Source: Planktotalea sp. (lineage in GTDB: Bacteria; Pseudomonadota; Alphaproteobacteria; Rhodobacterales; Rhodobacteraceae). From it: a stretch of DNA of 12,542 bases. Within the stretch, counting starts at the first letter, position 1, and every line of letters starts with the position of its first letter. The stretch spans positions 1 through 12,542 of the forward strand of contig JAHEGL010000055.1 in assembly GCA_024645145.1 (NCBI GenBank), written 5' to 3'. The position numbers and the translations under genes were made by a program. Below, piece after piece: positions 1 to 6,808 of the stretch. The notes under the pieces were generated by a model. It saw nothing but the letters and a program-made list of their open reading frames with translations. It searched no databases and was not told where the DNA came from.

Positions 1-934
1 ATGGGCGGCCACGGCGATTGCCCGTCCGTTTTGCGCCTGTTCCGGTGCCTTTGTTGCATTTTTTTTTCGCGCCACTCGCAAGCTTTTCCAGCAGATCACT
101 GGGCAGCGCTGCTTTGACGGCGTCGAGCAAAAGGTCCTCTGGTATGGTCAGGGACTCGTCTTCGTTTTGCTGGCTTTCGGATTGTTGAGCGTCTTGCGGC
201 TGATCTGGCTCATCTTCCGTCATCTCAGGCATGCGCGTGGCGCGGTGTGCGTAGACCAGATCAACAGCGAGCGTCATGTCATCGGCATTGATCATGGAGC
301 GATTTTGAAGCGCAGCATGGGTTTGTGCTGTGCGTAGCGCCAGCGTCGGTGCGCGTAAGCTGCTGATGCCAAGACTGACGGCCAAAGCGACAAGTTGTTC
401 GGGAATATCATCCGGAATATCGACCTTGCGCGCGTCTTTTGCGAGCGCATCAAGATTTTGCGGCAACTCAAACGCGCTGAAATCTGCGAGCGCCAAGCCG
501 TCTAGAGAAATCCAGAATGCAGCGCGATCCGCGAGCGACGCGGGAATTGCTTCATCCTCGTCAACGCCTTCATCCAGAGCAAGAAACGCATGTCCTTCGC
601 CTGCGTCTAGCGTTTGGCTGAGTCGGGCGCTAAGATAGGGATCAACGCGTTCGGCCATAGGCAGTGTGAACAATGAGGGTGTGCGATCAAGCAGACCTTT
701 CTGCATCACCAATGTGTTGTTTTCCAAAGTGGAAGAGAGATCAATCTCACCATCCAGTATTTGCGCCGTCATGCTTGGATGCAGTTTTACGTGCGGCATG
801 GGAACCTGTTTCGCGATTTGCATAAAGGCATCGCGCACGGGCGAGACTCGTGCACGCACGATCAAACCTGCGAACCCTTTTGGGTCAATGGCCAGCAATG
901 TGAGTGCCAGCGTCGCGCGGTCCCAAGGGGTCAT
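1..934 (-). CDS. bchD: Magnesium chelatase subunit D, BchD (3' end missing)
   Basis: BchD is the AAA+/VWA subunit of magnesium chelatase. With BchI it forms the ATP-driven motor that helps BchH insert Mg2+ into protoporphyrin IX, the first committed step of bacteriochlorophyll synthesis, in the cytoplasm. The frame opens at an ATG (MTPWDRATLALTLLAIDP) and stays open for 311 codons to the window edge, so the C-terminal integrin-I (VWA) half is outside. Residues 1 to about 230 are the AAA+-like domain. Where BchI has a P-loop, this protein reads KGFAGLIVRARVSPVRD, so Walker A is absent, as is usual in BchD. From about residue 235 comes an acidic, Gln-rich linker (MPEMTEDEPDQPQD), then a Lys/Arg/Gly stretch ending in RRGRP just before the edge, which fits the conserved basic patch before the VWA domain. 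It starts 27 bases after the bchI stop, so the two are probably co-transcribed with crtA. Confidence 0.93.
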   Translation of the reverse strand, partial: MTPWDRATLALTLLAIDPKGFAGLIVRARVSPVRDAFMQIAKQVPMPHVKLHPSMTAQILDGEIDLSSTLENNTLVMQKGLLDRTPSLFTLPMAERVDPYLSARLSQTLDAGEGHAFLALDEGVDEDEAIPASLADRAAFWISLDGLALADFSAFELPQNLDALAKDARKVDIPDDIPEQLVALAVSLGISSLRAPTLALRTAQTHAALQNRSMINADDMTLAVDLVYAHRATRMPEMTEDEPDQPQDAQQSESQQNEDESLTIPEDLLLDAVKAALPSDLLEKLASGAKKKCNKGTGTGAKRTGNRRGRP

Positions 935-961
935 TTATGAGGTCTCACAATCACAGATAAT

Positions 962-1969
962 TCAAACGCCAAGCGTGTCTTGCACAATGCGTTCGACCCG
1001 CGTGCCAGACCCTGCATCATCAAGGGGGTCACGGCGCAGACGGTGGCGCAGTGCAAGTGCGGCCGTTGCGCGAATGTGCGAGGTCGCAAGATGCGTATCA
1101 TCGCGGAACGCTGCATAGGCGCGCGCCGCTTTGAGCAGGGTAAGCTCCCCTCGCAGACCATCTGCACCAAGGTTGAGACATAGCTCCGCCACATCGCGCA
1201 GTGCGCTGTCAGGTGTTTTGAGGTCTTTCAAAGTCGCGCGCGCAGAGACAATGCGATCGCGCAACGCGGCATCCTCTGCCTGCCAGCGCAGCATAAATGC
1301 GGAATGATTGTTTTCATAAGCATCGCGACGTTTGATCACTTCAACGCGCTCATCAATGTTGTTGGGAGAGGCCACATCAACCGACAGACCAAAGCGATCT
1401 AACAGCTGGGGACGCAATTCGCCTTCTTCGGGGTTGCCGGAGCCGACAAGCACGAAACGTGCGGCGTGGCGGATGGACAGGCCTTCGCGCTCCACCACGT
1501 TTTCACCAGATTGAGCGACGTCGAGCAACAGATCAACGATGTGATCTTCAAGCAGGTTCACTTCGTCGATATAGAGGTAACCACGGTTCGCTTGCGCGAA
1601 AAGGCCCGGCTGAAACGCTTTTTCGCCACGCGTGAGGGCGCGTTCGATATCAAGTGCACCTGTGACACGATCCTCTGATGCACCAAGCGGGAGATCGACA
1701 ACGGGTGTTGCGATTTCATGCGTTGTATCATCCTCAACATTTGCCCACTCAGGGCAGTCTTCAAGGCGCGCACTGTTTACGGGGCAGGCTTTGATGGCGG
1801 TTATGCTTGGCAAGAGGCCAGCAAGCCCGCGCACGGCGGTTGATTTGCCCGTGCCACGATCTCCAAACACCAGAACACCGCCAATGGAGGGGTCAATTGC
1901 TGTGAGAATCATCGCTTGTTTCATATCGTCTTGGCCAACGATGGCCGAGAAGGGGAATGGATGCTTCAT
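962..1969 (-). CDS. bchI: Magnesium chelatase ATPase subunit I, BchI
   Basis: BchI is the AAA+ ATPase of magnesium chelatase; it forms a ring with BchD and powers Mg2+ insertion into protoporphyrin IX on BchH. From the chosen start the protein has 335 residues, close to the family's usual 335-350. Visible motifs are the FPFSAIVGQ N-terminal signature (5-13), Walker A GDRGTGKS (36-43), Walker B YLYIDEVNLL (131-140), the sensor segment VGSGNPEEG (175-183) and the arginine-finger segment RPQLLDRFG (186-194). The C-terminal lid has HRLRRDPLDDAGS. An in-frame ATG 13 codons upstream (2008) would overlap crtA by 43 bases. The ATG at 1969 instead forms a compact ATGA overlap with the crtA stop and directly precedes the conserved FPFSAIVGQ, so I prefer it. 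There is no clear Shine-Dalgarno there, consistent with translation coupled to crtA. Confidence 0.96.
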   Translation of the reverse strand: MKHPFPFSAIVGQDDMKQAMILTAIDPSIGGVLVFGDRGTGKSTAVRGLAGLLPSITAIKACPVNSARLEDCPEWANVEDDTTHEIATPVVDLPLGASEDRVTGALDIERALTRGEKAFQPGLFAQANRGYLYIDEVNLLEDHIVDLLLDVAQSGENVVEREGLSIRHAARFVLVGSGNPEEGELRPQLLDRFGLSVDVASPNNIDERVEVIKRRDAYENNHSAFMLRWQAEDAALRDRIVSARATLKDLKTPDSALRDVAELCLNLGADGLRGELTLLKAARAYAAFRDDTHLATSHIRATAALALRHRLRRDPLDDAGSGTRVERIVQDTLGV

Positions 1970-2670
1970 ATGGTATTCACTTTTGCTAAGGGCGACGTGC
2001 CACCCCATGTTCCAATATCTGACAGGAGGGTGAAGCGCGCATAGAGCTCTTCGTTAAACCATCCTTCTTTGCGTACTGCTGTGATCGCTTCTGCATGGGG
2101 TCCCGTGCGCGCAAAATTTGCCATCTGCGCGGCGTCCCGCCAGATTGAGAAGGTCACTTGGTGGAGCAGCGGAATTTCACCGACACCAATTTTGAAAATG
2201 ACGTTTGGGTCTTTGCCAATCACGTTTGAGATGTTGGGCACACGCCGCCAGAAACGCGCGGCGATGCTTGGCTTGATTGTGGCGCGTGTGAGCGCAACCA
2301 AAGGTCCTGTTTTGTTATGCTGTGTTGGGATAAACGGCGTTTGACCAGACCATTCGCCACGCACCGTGTCAGTGCTCATGAACATGCTCCAATGTTCGCT
2401 CGCTGTGTTTTTATAGCGCTGAAACAGCGGGTCGCTTTCGATAGCGCGGCGCGCGGTCGCCTCATCAGGCCATGTCGCAAGGATTGCATAGACCGAGGTG
2501 TTGGGAAGCGGCGTAAAGCCTTCGCCAGAGCCAGAGCCGCACAGCTTCCAGAAATCGATACCATCGATCTTGCTCATGTGACGGCGAGCGAGTCCCATCA
2601 TTACAAAAGCCCAGATGCGCGCACGCAAAGAGCCAAAGCGAAAGAGACTGAAACTGACAACCTGCGACAT
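1966..2670 (-). CDS. crtA: Spheroidene monooxygenase, CrtA
   Basis: CrtA is the oxygen-dependent, haem-containing monooxygenase that adds the C2 keto group to spheroidene, giving spheroidenone (family knowledge). The 234-residue protein matches the family along its length as I remember it: MSQVVSFSLFRFGSLRARIW at the N-terminus, then IDFWKLCGSGSGEGFTP, NTSVYAILATWPDEATA, LTRATIKPSIAARFWRRVP, FKIGVGEIPLLHQVTFSIW and FARTGPHAEAI. The frame is open from 2745, but codons upstream of 2676 run through the operator, so they are unlikely to be coding. ATGs at 2676 and 2670 share one AGGGAA Shine-Dalgarno (2680-2685), at spacings of 3 and 9 bases. I chose 2670 for spacing and because SQVVSFSLFRF aligns with the usual start. 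It is the first gene of crtA-bchI-bchD, diverges from crtI, and is presumably repressed through the PpsR-type sites at 2701-2774. Confidence 0.94.
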   Translation of the reverse strand: MSQVVSFSLFRFGSLRARIWAFVMMGLARRHMSKIDGIDFWKLCGSGSGEGFTPLPNTSVYAILATWPDEATARRAIESDPLFQRYKNTASEHWSMFMSTDTVRGEWSGQTPFIPTQHNKTGPLVALTRATIKPSIAARFWRRVPNISNVIGKDPNVIFKIGVGEIPLLHQVTFSIWRDAAQMANFARTGPHAEAITAVRKEGWFNEELYARFTLLSDIGTWGGTSPLAKVNTI

Positions 2671-2679
2671 CGTCATGCG

Positions 2680-2685
2680 TTCCCT
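2680..2685 (-). promoter_or_regulatory. Ribosome binding site of crtA
   Basis: AGGGAA on the minus strand lies 9 bases before the ATG at 2670 and 3 bases before the ATG at 2676. It supports a start in this pair and argues against the upstream in-frame ATG at 2745, which would place operator DNA in the coding sequence. Confidence 0.5.
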
Positions 2686-2700
2686 GTGGATTCCCTTATG

Positions 2701-2718
2701 TGTAAACTTAGACTGACA
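2701..2718. promoter_or_regulatory. PpsR/CrtJ operator 1, crtA-crtI region
   Basis: The sequence TGTAAACTTAGACTGACA is an exact match to TGT-N12-ACA, the palindrome bound by the redox- and light-responsive repressor PpsR (CrtJ) in Rhodobacter. The dyad extends outward to ATGTGT (2698-2703) and ACACAT (2716-2721), giving perfect six-base arms. It lies 30 bases upstream of the crtA start at 2670, the better placed of the two sites to block crtA. The binding assignment rests on the motif and on the flanking photosynthesis genes. Confidence 0.82.
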
Positions 2719-2731
2719 CATATCCCTTGCT

Positions 2732-2759
2732 TTGTGAAGCTCCATCGCGCTAATAATGT
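2732..2759 (+). promoter_or_regulatory. Possible crtI promoter
   Basis: TTGTGA (2732-2737) followed after 16 bases by TAATGT (2754-2759) resembles a weak sigma-70 promoter, and its -10 element overlaps PpsR operator 2. The alternative TTGCTT (2727-2732) with TAATAA (2751-2756) at 18 bases is about as good, so the exact elements are uncertain. Confidence 0.3.
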
Positions 2760-2774
2760 AAACTAGACTAGACA
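2757..2774. promoter_or_regulatory. PpsR/CrtJ operator 2, crtA-crtI region
   Basis: TGTAAACTAGACTAGACA is a second exact TGT-N12-ACA palindrome, 38 bases from operator 1 and nearly identical in its left half (TGTAAACT). Centre-to-centre distance is 56 bases. It lies 19 bases before the crtI start at 2794. Two sites in one divergent region fit the cooperative binding known for PpsR/CrtJ tetramers and could control crtA-bchI-bchD and crtI-crtB-tspO together. Confidence 0.82.
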
Positions 2775-2793
2775 GTCGCTGCTTGGGATGATC

Positions 2794-4344
2794 ATGACAC
2801 AGCTTTCACAAACCGGACCTGACAACCGCGCCATTGTTATTGGTGCCGGCCTCGGGGGCCTTTCTGCAGCCATGCGTCTTGGTGCAAAAGGATACGCGGT
2901 CACTGTATTGGATCGTCTTGATCGCACGGGCGGACGCGGCTCTTCGATTGAGCAAGACGGCCACCGTTTTGATCTTGGTCCGACGATTGTGACAGTGCCG
3001 GATGTGTTTGAACGTCTTTGGGCGGAATGCGGGCGCGATTTTCACAACGATGTGGACCTGCGTCCTTTGGAACCTTTTTATGAAGTGCGCTGGCCGGATG
3101 GTTCGACCTTTAGTGCAAGTTCTGATGACGATAAAATGTTGGCAGAAGTTGCGAAACTTAGCCCCAATGACGTGAAAGGGTTCCAGAAGTTTCTAAAGGA
3201 TTCCCATGCACGTTATGTGGTTGGCTTTGAGGGTATGGTTGCCAAACCGATGCACCGCGTGTGGGAGACAATTAAAGTTCTTCCAACGTTTGCGCGCTTG
3301 CGGGCTGATCGCTCTATCTATGGGTTGGCGGCGTCACGTGTGAAGGATGAGCGGTTGCGCATGGCGCTTTCGTTTCACCCGCTTTTTATCGGCGGTGATC
3401 CGACCCATGTGACATCTATTTACGCTTTGGTGGCGCACTTGGAGAAAACCTATGGCGTGCATTACGCGATGGGGGGTGTGCAGGCGATTGCGGATGCGAT
3501 GGCCGATGTTGTGCGCACGCAAGGTGGCGTGATTAAGCAGAACGTCACGGTTGATGAGATTTTGATCAAGGACGGCGCGGCAAAAGCTGTGCGTCTCGAA
3601 GATGGCAGTGAATTGGCGGCACCTTTGATTGTCAGCAACGCGGATGCGGGTCACACCTATTCGCATCTGTTGCGCAATCATAAGAAGCGTCGTTGGACCC
3701 CGAAAAAGATGGCGCGCAAGCGTTGGTCTATGGGGCTTTATGTTTGGTATTTTGGCACCAAGGGCACCGCTGATAAGTGGGCTGATGTGGGGCATCACAC
3801 CATCGTAAACGGTCCACGCTTTAAGGGTCTGTTGAACGACATCTTCATGCGCGGGAAGCTTTCCGACGATATGAGCCTTTATATACACCGTCCTTGCATC
3901 ACGGACCCGACAGCGGCGCCTGAAGGCGATGACACGTTTTATGTGCTCTCACCTGTGCCGCATTTGAATTGGGACAATGCTGTGGATTGGCAAAAGGAAG
4001 AGCCTGTGTACCGCGCCAAGGTTGCTGCTGAAGTTGAAAAGCTGATCCCCGGTTTTCAGGATCATATTACGACAGAAACTGTTTTCACGCCCGAGACGTT
4101 CCGCGATAGATATTTGAGCCCGCATGGCTCTGGTTTTTCGCTTGAGCCGCGCATTTTGCAAAGTGCCTGGTTTCGTCCACACAATGTGAGCGAAGAGGCG
4201 AAAGGTCTCTATCTTGTTGGGGCTGGTACGCATCCGGGGGCAGGTTTGCCGGGGGTTGTGTCAAGTTCTGAGGTGCTGGGAAAGATGGTGCCGGGCATCA
4301 CACAAACGAGTGCGCCGCTAGATACAAGATTGGCTGCGGAATGA
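2794..4344 (+). CDS. crtI: Phytoene desaturase, CrtI
   Basis: CrtI is an FAD-dependent, membrane-associated desaturase that converts phytoene to neurosporene in three steps in Rhodobacter (four steps, to lycopene, in some relatives). From 2794 the protein has 516 residues, normal for the family. The N-terminal dinucleotide-binding fold is IVIGAGLGGLSAA, with GxGxxG at 17-22 and acidic D40 at the end of the second strand, followed by RTGGRGSS. HRFDLGPTIVTVP is the conserved substrate-side segment. The C-terminal FAD signature is GLYLVGAGTHPGAGLPG with SSSEVLGKM after it. ATGs at 2788 and 2794 are both in frame; only the second has a plausible GGGA at a five-base spacing, but the choice changes two residues only. 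The stop overlaps the crtB start by ATGA, so translation is probably coupled. crtD, about 2.5 kb away, is a paralogue. Confidence 0.96.
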   Translation: MTQLSQTGPDNRAIVIGAGLGGLSAAMRLGAKGYAVTVLDRLDRTGGRGSSIEQDGHRFDLGPTIVTVPDVFERLWAECGRDFHNDVDLRPLEPFYEVRWPDGSTFSASSDDDKMLAEVAKLSPNDVKGFQKFLKDSHARYVVGFEGMVAKPMHRVWETIKVLPTFARLRADRSIYGLAASRVKDERLRMALSFHPLFIGGDPTHVTSIYALVAHLEKTYGVHYAMGGVQAIADAMADVVRTQGGVIKQNVTVDEILIKDGAAKAVRLEDGSELAAPLIVSNADAGHTYSHLLRNHKKRRWTPKKMARKRWSMGLYVWYFGTKGTADKWADVGHHTIVNGPRFKGLLNDIFMRGKLSDDMSLYIHRPCITDPTAAPEGDDTFYVLSPVPHLNWDNAVDWQKEEPVYRAKVAAEVEKLIPGFQDHITTETVFTPETFRDRYLSPHGSGFSLEPRILQSAWFRPHNVSEEAKGLYLVGAGTHPGAGLPGVVSSSEVLGKMVPGITQTSAPLDTRLAAE

Positions 4345-5396
4345 GCAGTTCTGTGATCCGCCCTGATGATTTAGAGCATTGTCGCGAAGTCATTCGCACA
4401 GGGTCGTTATCGTTTCATGCGGCATCGAAACTTTTGCCAAGCTCTGTGCGTGATCCGGCGCTGGCGCTTTATGCGTTTTGCCGTTTGGCGGATGACGAAG
4501 TCGATGAGGGCAGCAACAAAGGTGCTGCTGTGCTCGATCTGCAAGAACGGCTTGACCTGGTCTATGCAGGGACCCCGCGCAATGCACCCGAAGACCGCGC
4601 GTTTGCAGCGGTTTGCGAAGAGTTTGATATGCCGCGTGCTTTGCCTGAAGCTTTGCTGGAAGGGCTTGCTTGGGACGCGATGGAGCAGCGTTATCATTCC
4701 TTATCGGATGTGCGCAGATACTCCGCGCGTGTGGCTTCTGCGGTTGGCGCGATGATGTGTGTTTTGATGCGCGTGCGCGATGCGGATGCTTTGGCGCGTG
4801 CTTGTGATTTGGGTGTTGCGATGCAGCTCACTAATATTGCGCGCGATGTCGGGGAAGATGCGCGGGCAGGGCGGATTTATTTGCCGCTGGATTGGCTTGC
4901 AGACGCGGGCATGGATCCTTCCGAATTCATGGCTGACCCAAAGGCGTCTGCTGAAGTCCGTCGCATGGTCAAACGACTTTTGGCTGAAGCGCGTCGGCTT
5001 TATATACGCTCTGAAACGGGCATTGGGTCTTTACCGCTGAACGCGCGCACAGGAATTTTCGCGGCGCGGTTCATTTATTCTGCGATTGGCACCCAAGTGA
5101 CCCGCAAAGGGCACGATTCTATCAATCATCGCGCACGCACGAATGCGGTGCATAAACTGGGTTTGATCAGCGTGTCCGCTGTGCGTTCTGCCGCGAGTGT
5201 GATTTTGCCGAAGTCGCCGGTTTTGTTTGCGTCGCCTTTGGATGAAGTGCGCTTTTTGGTTGATGCAGTTGCGACGAATTCCCCGCGCGCAAGCGAATGG
5301 GGAACAGGGCGCACAGGTGCGCTTTTGTCTGTGCTGTCGGAACTCAAAGCACGCGAAGTCAACGCCAATGCCACAATCGGGGTGGCGGCGGAGTAA
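4341..5396 (+). CDS. crtB: Phytoene synthase, CrtB
   Basis: CrtB joins two geranylgeranyl diphosphates head to head through prephytoene diphosphate to phytoene, the first carotenoid-specific step. The 351-residue protein shows both Mg2+/diphosphate-binding motifs of the squalene/phytoene synthase family: DDEVD at 51-55 in FCRLADDEVDEG, and DVGED at 169-173 in NIARDVGEDARAGRIYLP. The segment LEGLAWDAMEQRY is the usual mid-domain helix with the conserved D. The C-terminal 50 residues (after about 300) are less conserved. The start ATG sits inside the crtI stop (ATGA), so the reading is coupled to crtI. tspO follows 21 bases after the stop. I see nothing missing in the catalytic core. Confidence 0.96.
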   Translation: MSSSVIRPDDLEHCREVIRTGSLSFHAASKLLPSSVRDPALALYAFCRLADDEVDEGSNKGAAVLDLQERLDLVYAGTPRNAPEDRAFAAVCEEFDMPRALPEALLEGLAWDAMEQRYHSLSDVRRYSARVASAVGAMMCVLMRVRDADALARACDLGVAMQLTNIARDVGEDARAGRIYLPLDWLADAGMDPSEFMADPKASAEVRRMVKRLLAEARRLYIRSETGIGSLPLNARTGIFAARFIYSAIGTQVTRKGHDSINHRARTNAVHKLGLISVSAVRSAASVILPKSPVLFASPLDEVRFLVDAVATNSPRASEWGTGRTGALLSVLSELKAREVNANATIGVAAE

Positions 5397-5417
5397 GCCC
5401 TGACCTATGGTGCATCG

Positions 5418-5897
5418 ATGGAATATATTCTTTTCGCACTCTTTCTTGGAACATGTTTTGGCGCTGGTGCAACGGGTGGCTTGTTTCCACCAGGTGCGTG
5501 GTATGTCAGCCTCAATAAACCTTCTTGGACACCGCCAAACTGGGTTTTCCCAGTTATGTGGACCACGATCTATGTTTTGATTTCTTTCGCAGCGGCGCGG
5601 GTCGCGGTGATGGAGGGCAGTCATTTTGCTATGGCGTTTTGGGCCGCCCAAATCGCGTTCAACACCCTTTGGACACCGATGTTTTTTGGCCTGCGCCGCC
5701 TTAAAGGGGCGCTGATTGTGATGGCGTTCTTGTGGCTTTCCGTCTTGGGATGTTTCATCACGCACTGGCAGATTGATTTCTGGGCAGGCATGGCAATGGT
5801 CCCATACCTTGCATGGGTCAGCGTTGCTGCGATGTTGAACTATTCCGTCGCAAATTTGAACCCAGACGTAGAAGCGCTGGATTTGTCCAAGCTCTAG
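5418..5897 (+). CDS. tspO: Tryptophan-rich sensory protein TspO (CrtK)
   Basis: TspO/CrtK is a five-helix membrane protein of the peripheral benzodiazepine receptor family. In Rhodobacter sphaeroides it sits in the outer membrane, binds porphyrins and lowers pigment-gene expression under oxygen, acting with the PpsR regulon. The 159-residue protein has the family hallmarks: KPSWTPPNWVFPVMW (34-48), FNTLWTPMFFGL (81-92) and PYLAWVSVAAMLNYSVANLNP (129-149, conserved YLAW..LNY and final NP). Hydrophobic segments fall at about 2-20, 43-62, 72-92, 97-115 and 122-143. The ATG at 5418 has only a weak ribosome site. It is probably read from the crtI promoter, 21 bases after crtB. Its TAG stop shares the CTAG at 5894-5897 with the crtC stop on the other strand, so the two genes converge with no spacer. 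Confidence 0.95.
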   Translation: MEYILFALFLGTCFGAGATGGLFPPGAWYVSLNKPSWTPPNWVFPVMWTTIYVLISFAAARVAVMEGSHFAMAFWAAQIAFNTLWTPMFFGLRRLKGALIVMAFLWLSVLGCFITHWQIDFWAGMAMVPYLAWVSVAAMLNYSVANLNPDVEALDLSKL

Positions 5898-6808
5898 AAC
5901 GTCCAGTTCTTACGTCGCGGGACGCGTACTGCCAGCATCGGTTTGATCAGGTTTGAGCTATATCGGTTCAAATCAAGTGCTTCATGCACGCCCTCGACGC
6001 GTTCGCCGTCAATGGTGGTTTGCACCACTGAGCGTGAATAGAACGGCGCATCAAGCATGGCCTTTACTTGTTTCGGCATGGTTCCCGCGTCCGCGCGGGT
6101 GTCGCGTTTCAAAGCCCAAAGCGTACGCTTGAACGCAGTCTTTGGAGGGCCGGAGACTGCGCTCGCAGTGCCATCTTTATCAAAGTTAATTGCAGCGTCC
6201 AGGACAGTGCCATCGCGCCGGTTTGCATCATAAAAACAGGTCGCGCCATTTGCTGTTGGATAGCGTGCCCATGTCCATGTGGAGAAGTCTTCTTCTAAGG
6301 AGCGCGTGCCAAAGTTGCTGTCAAAATAGCCATGCCCGTCGAATTGCCATCCCTTTGCTTCCAGTTCTACTGAGATGCGCGCGCTTGGGGCAAAGGGTCG
6401 CCACACATGCGCGCCATCAGGGGTTAGGGGCATTTCGATTGAGGTGACACCAGAGGGCTGAAGCCGGATTTGGCCACGCATCCGCGAGATAAGGGGGAGG
6501 GACGAAATCTCATTGATATCGATGATTAATTCATCGTTGTCCCAACGCATCGAGGATGGACCAACTTGCAAGCAATCTTCGCTTCGGCGCAAGGCGCTGT
6601 TGCCGCGATCGGTCATCGCGAAGCGGCCGCCTTTGCCGTAAGTCGCAACGTTGATGCAGCAATTGTTGCTTGGATCACCGCGCCCTGACCACGCGTACCA
6701 AGGTGAAAACACCGAGCCAATGAAGCCAATGACAGACACTGCGCGCGTGCCATCATCGCTTACGCCGTCCACATACCACCAAGAATACCCGCCCGGTGGA
6801 ACGTCTAT
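5894..6808 (-). CDS. crtC: Hydroxyneurosporene synthase (carotenoid 1,2-hydratase), CrtC; start uncertain
   Basis: CrtC adds water across the 1,2 double bond of neurosporene or its derivatives to give the tertiary hydroxyl that CrtF later methylates. The family's N-terminal signature VPPGGYSWWYVDGVSDDG is followed by VIGFIGSVFSPWYAWSGRGD, INVATYGKGGRFAMTDRG, FAPSARISVELEAKGW and GHGYFDSNFGTRSLEEDFS. As drawn it has 304 residues, slightly longer than the roughly 280 I recall for Rhodobacter. The start is odd. In frame there is no ATG, GTG or TTG between the ATG at 7108, deep inside crtD, and a GTG at 6772 that would remove VPPGGYSWWY. The coding signal begins at about 6808, where ATA overlaps the crtD stop as ATAG, the same geometry as the ATGA junctions nearby. 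I place the start there on position only. Upstream codons read as arginine/glycine-rich shadow of crtD. Residues 48-49 are NN where relatives, as I recall, carry a His. Confidence 0.85.
   Translation of the reverse strand: MDVPPGGYSWWYVDGVSDDGTRAVSVIGFIGSVFSPWYAWSGRGDPSNNCCINVATYGKGGRFAMTDRGNSALRRSEDCLQVGPSSMRWDNDELIIDINEISSLPLISRMRGQIRLQPSGVTSIEMPLTPDGAHVWRPFAPSARISVELEAKGWQFDGHGYFDSNFGTRSLEEDFSTWTWARYPTANGATCFYDANRRDGTVLDAAINFDKDGTASAVSGPPKTAFKRTLWALKRDTRADAGTMPKQVKAMLDAPFYSRSVVQTTIDGERVEGVHEALDLNRYSSNLIKPMLAVRVPRRKNWTF

Noticed and set aside
1329..1343. An FnrL-like TTGAT...TCAA sequence
   Set aside because: The spacing is one base short of TTGAT-N4-ATCAA and it lies inside bchI, far from any promoter.
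2671..2745. An N-terminal extension of crtA from the ATG at 2745
   Set aside because: It would encode the operator at 2701-2718, and the sequence does not resemble CrtA. The ribosome site at 2680-2685 supports a start at 2670 or 2676.
5031..5765. A 244-codon open frame antisense to the end of crtB and most of tspO
   Set aside because: Arg/His/Lys/Cys-rich shadow product with no domain, spanning two real genes and their spacer.
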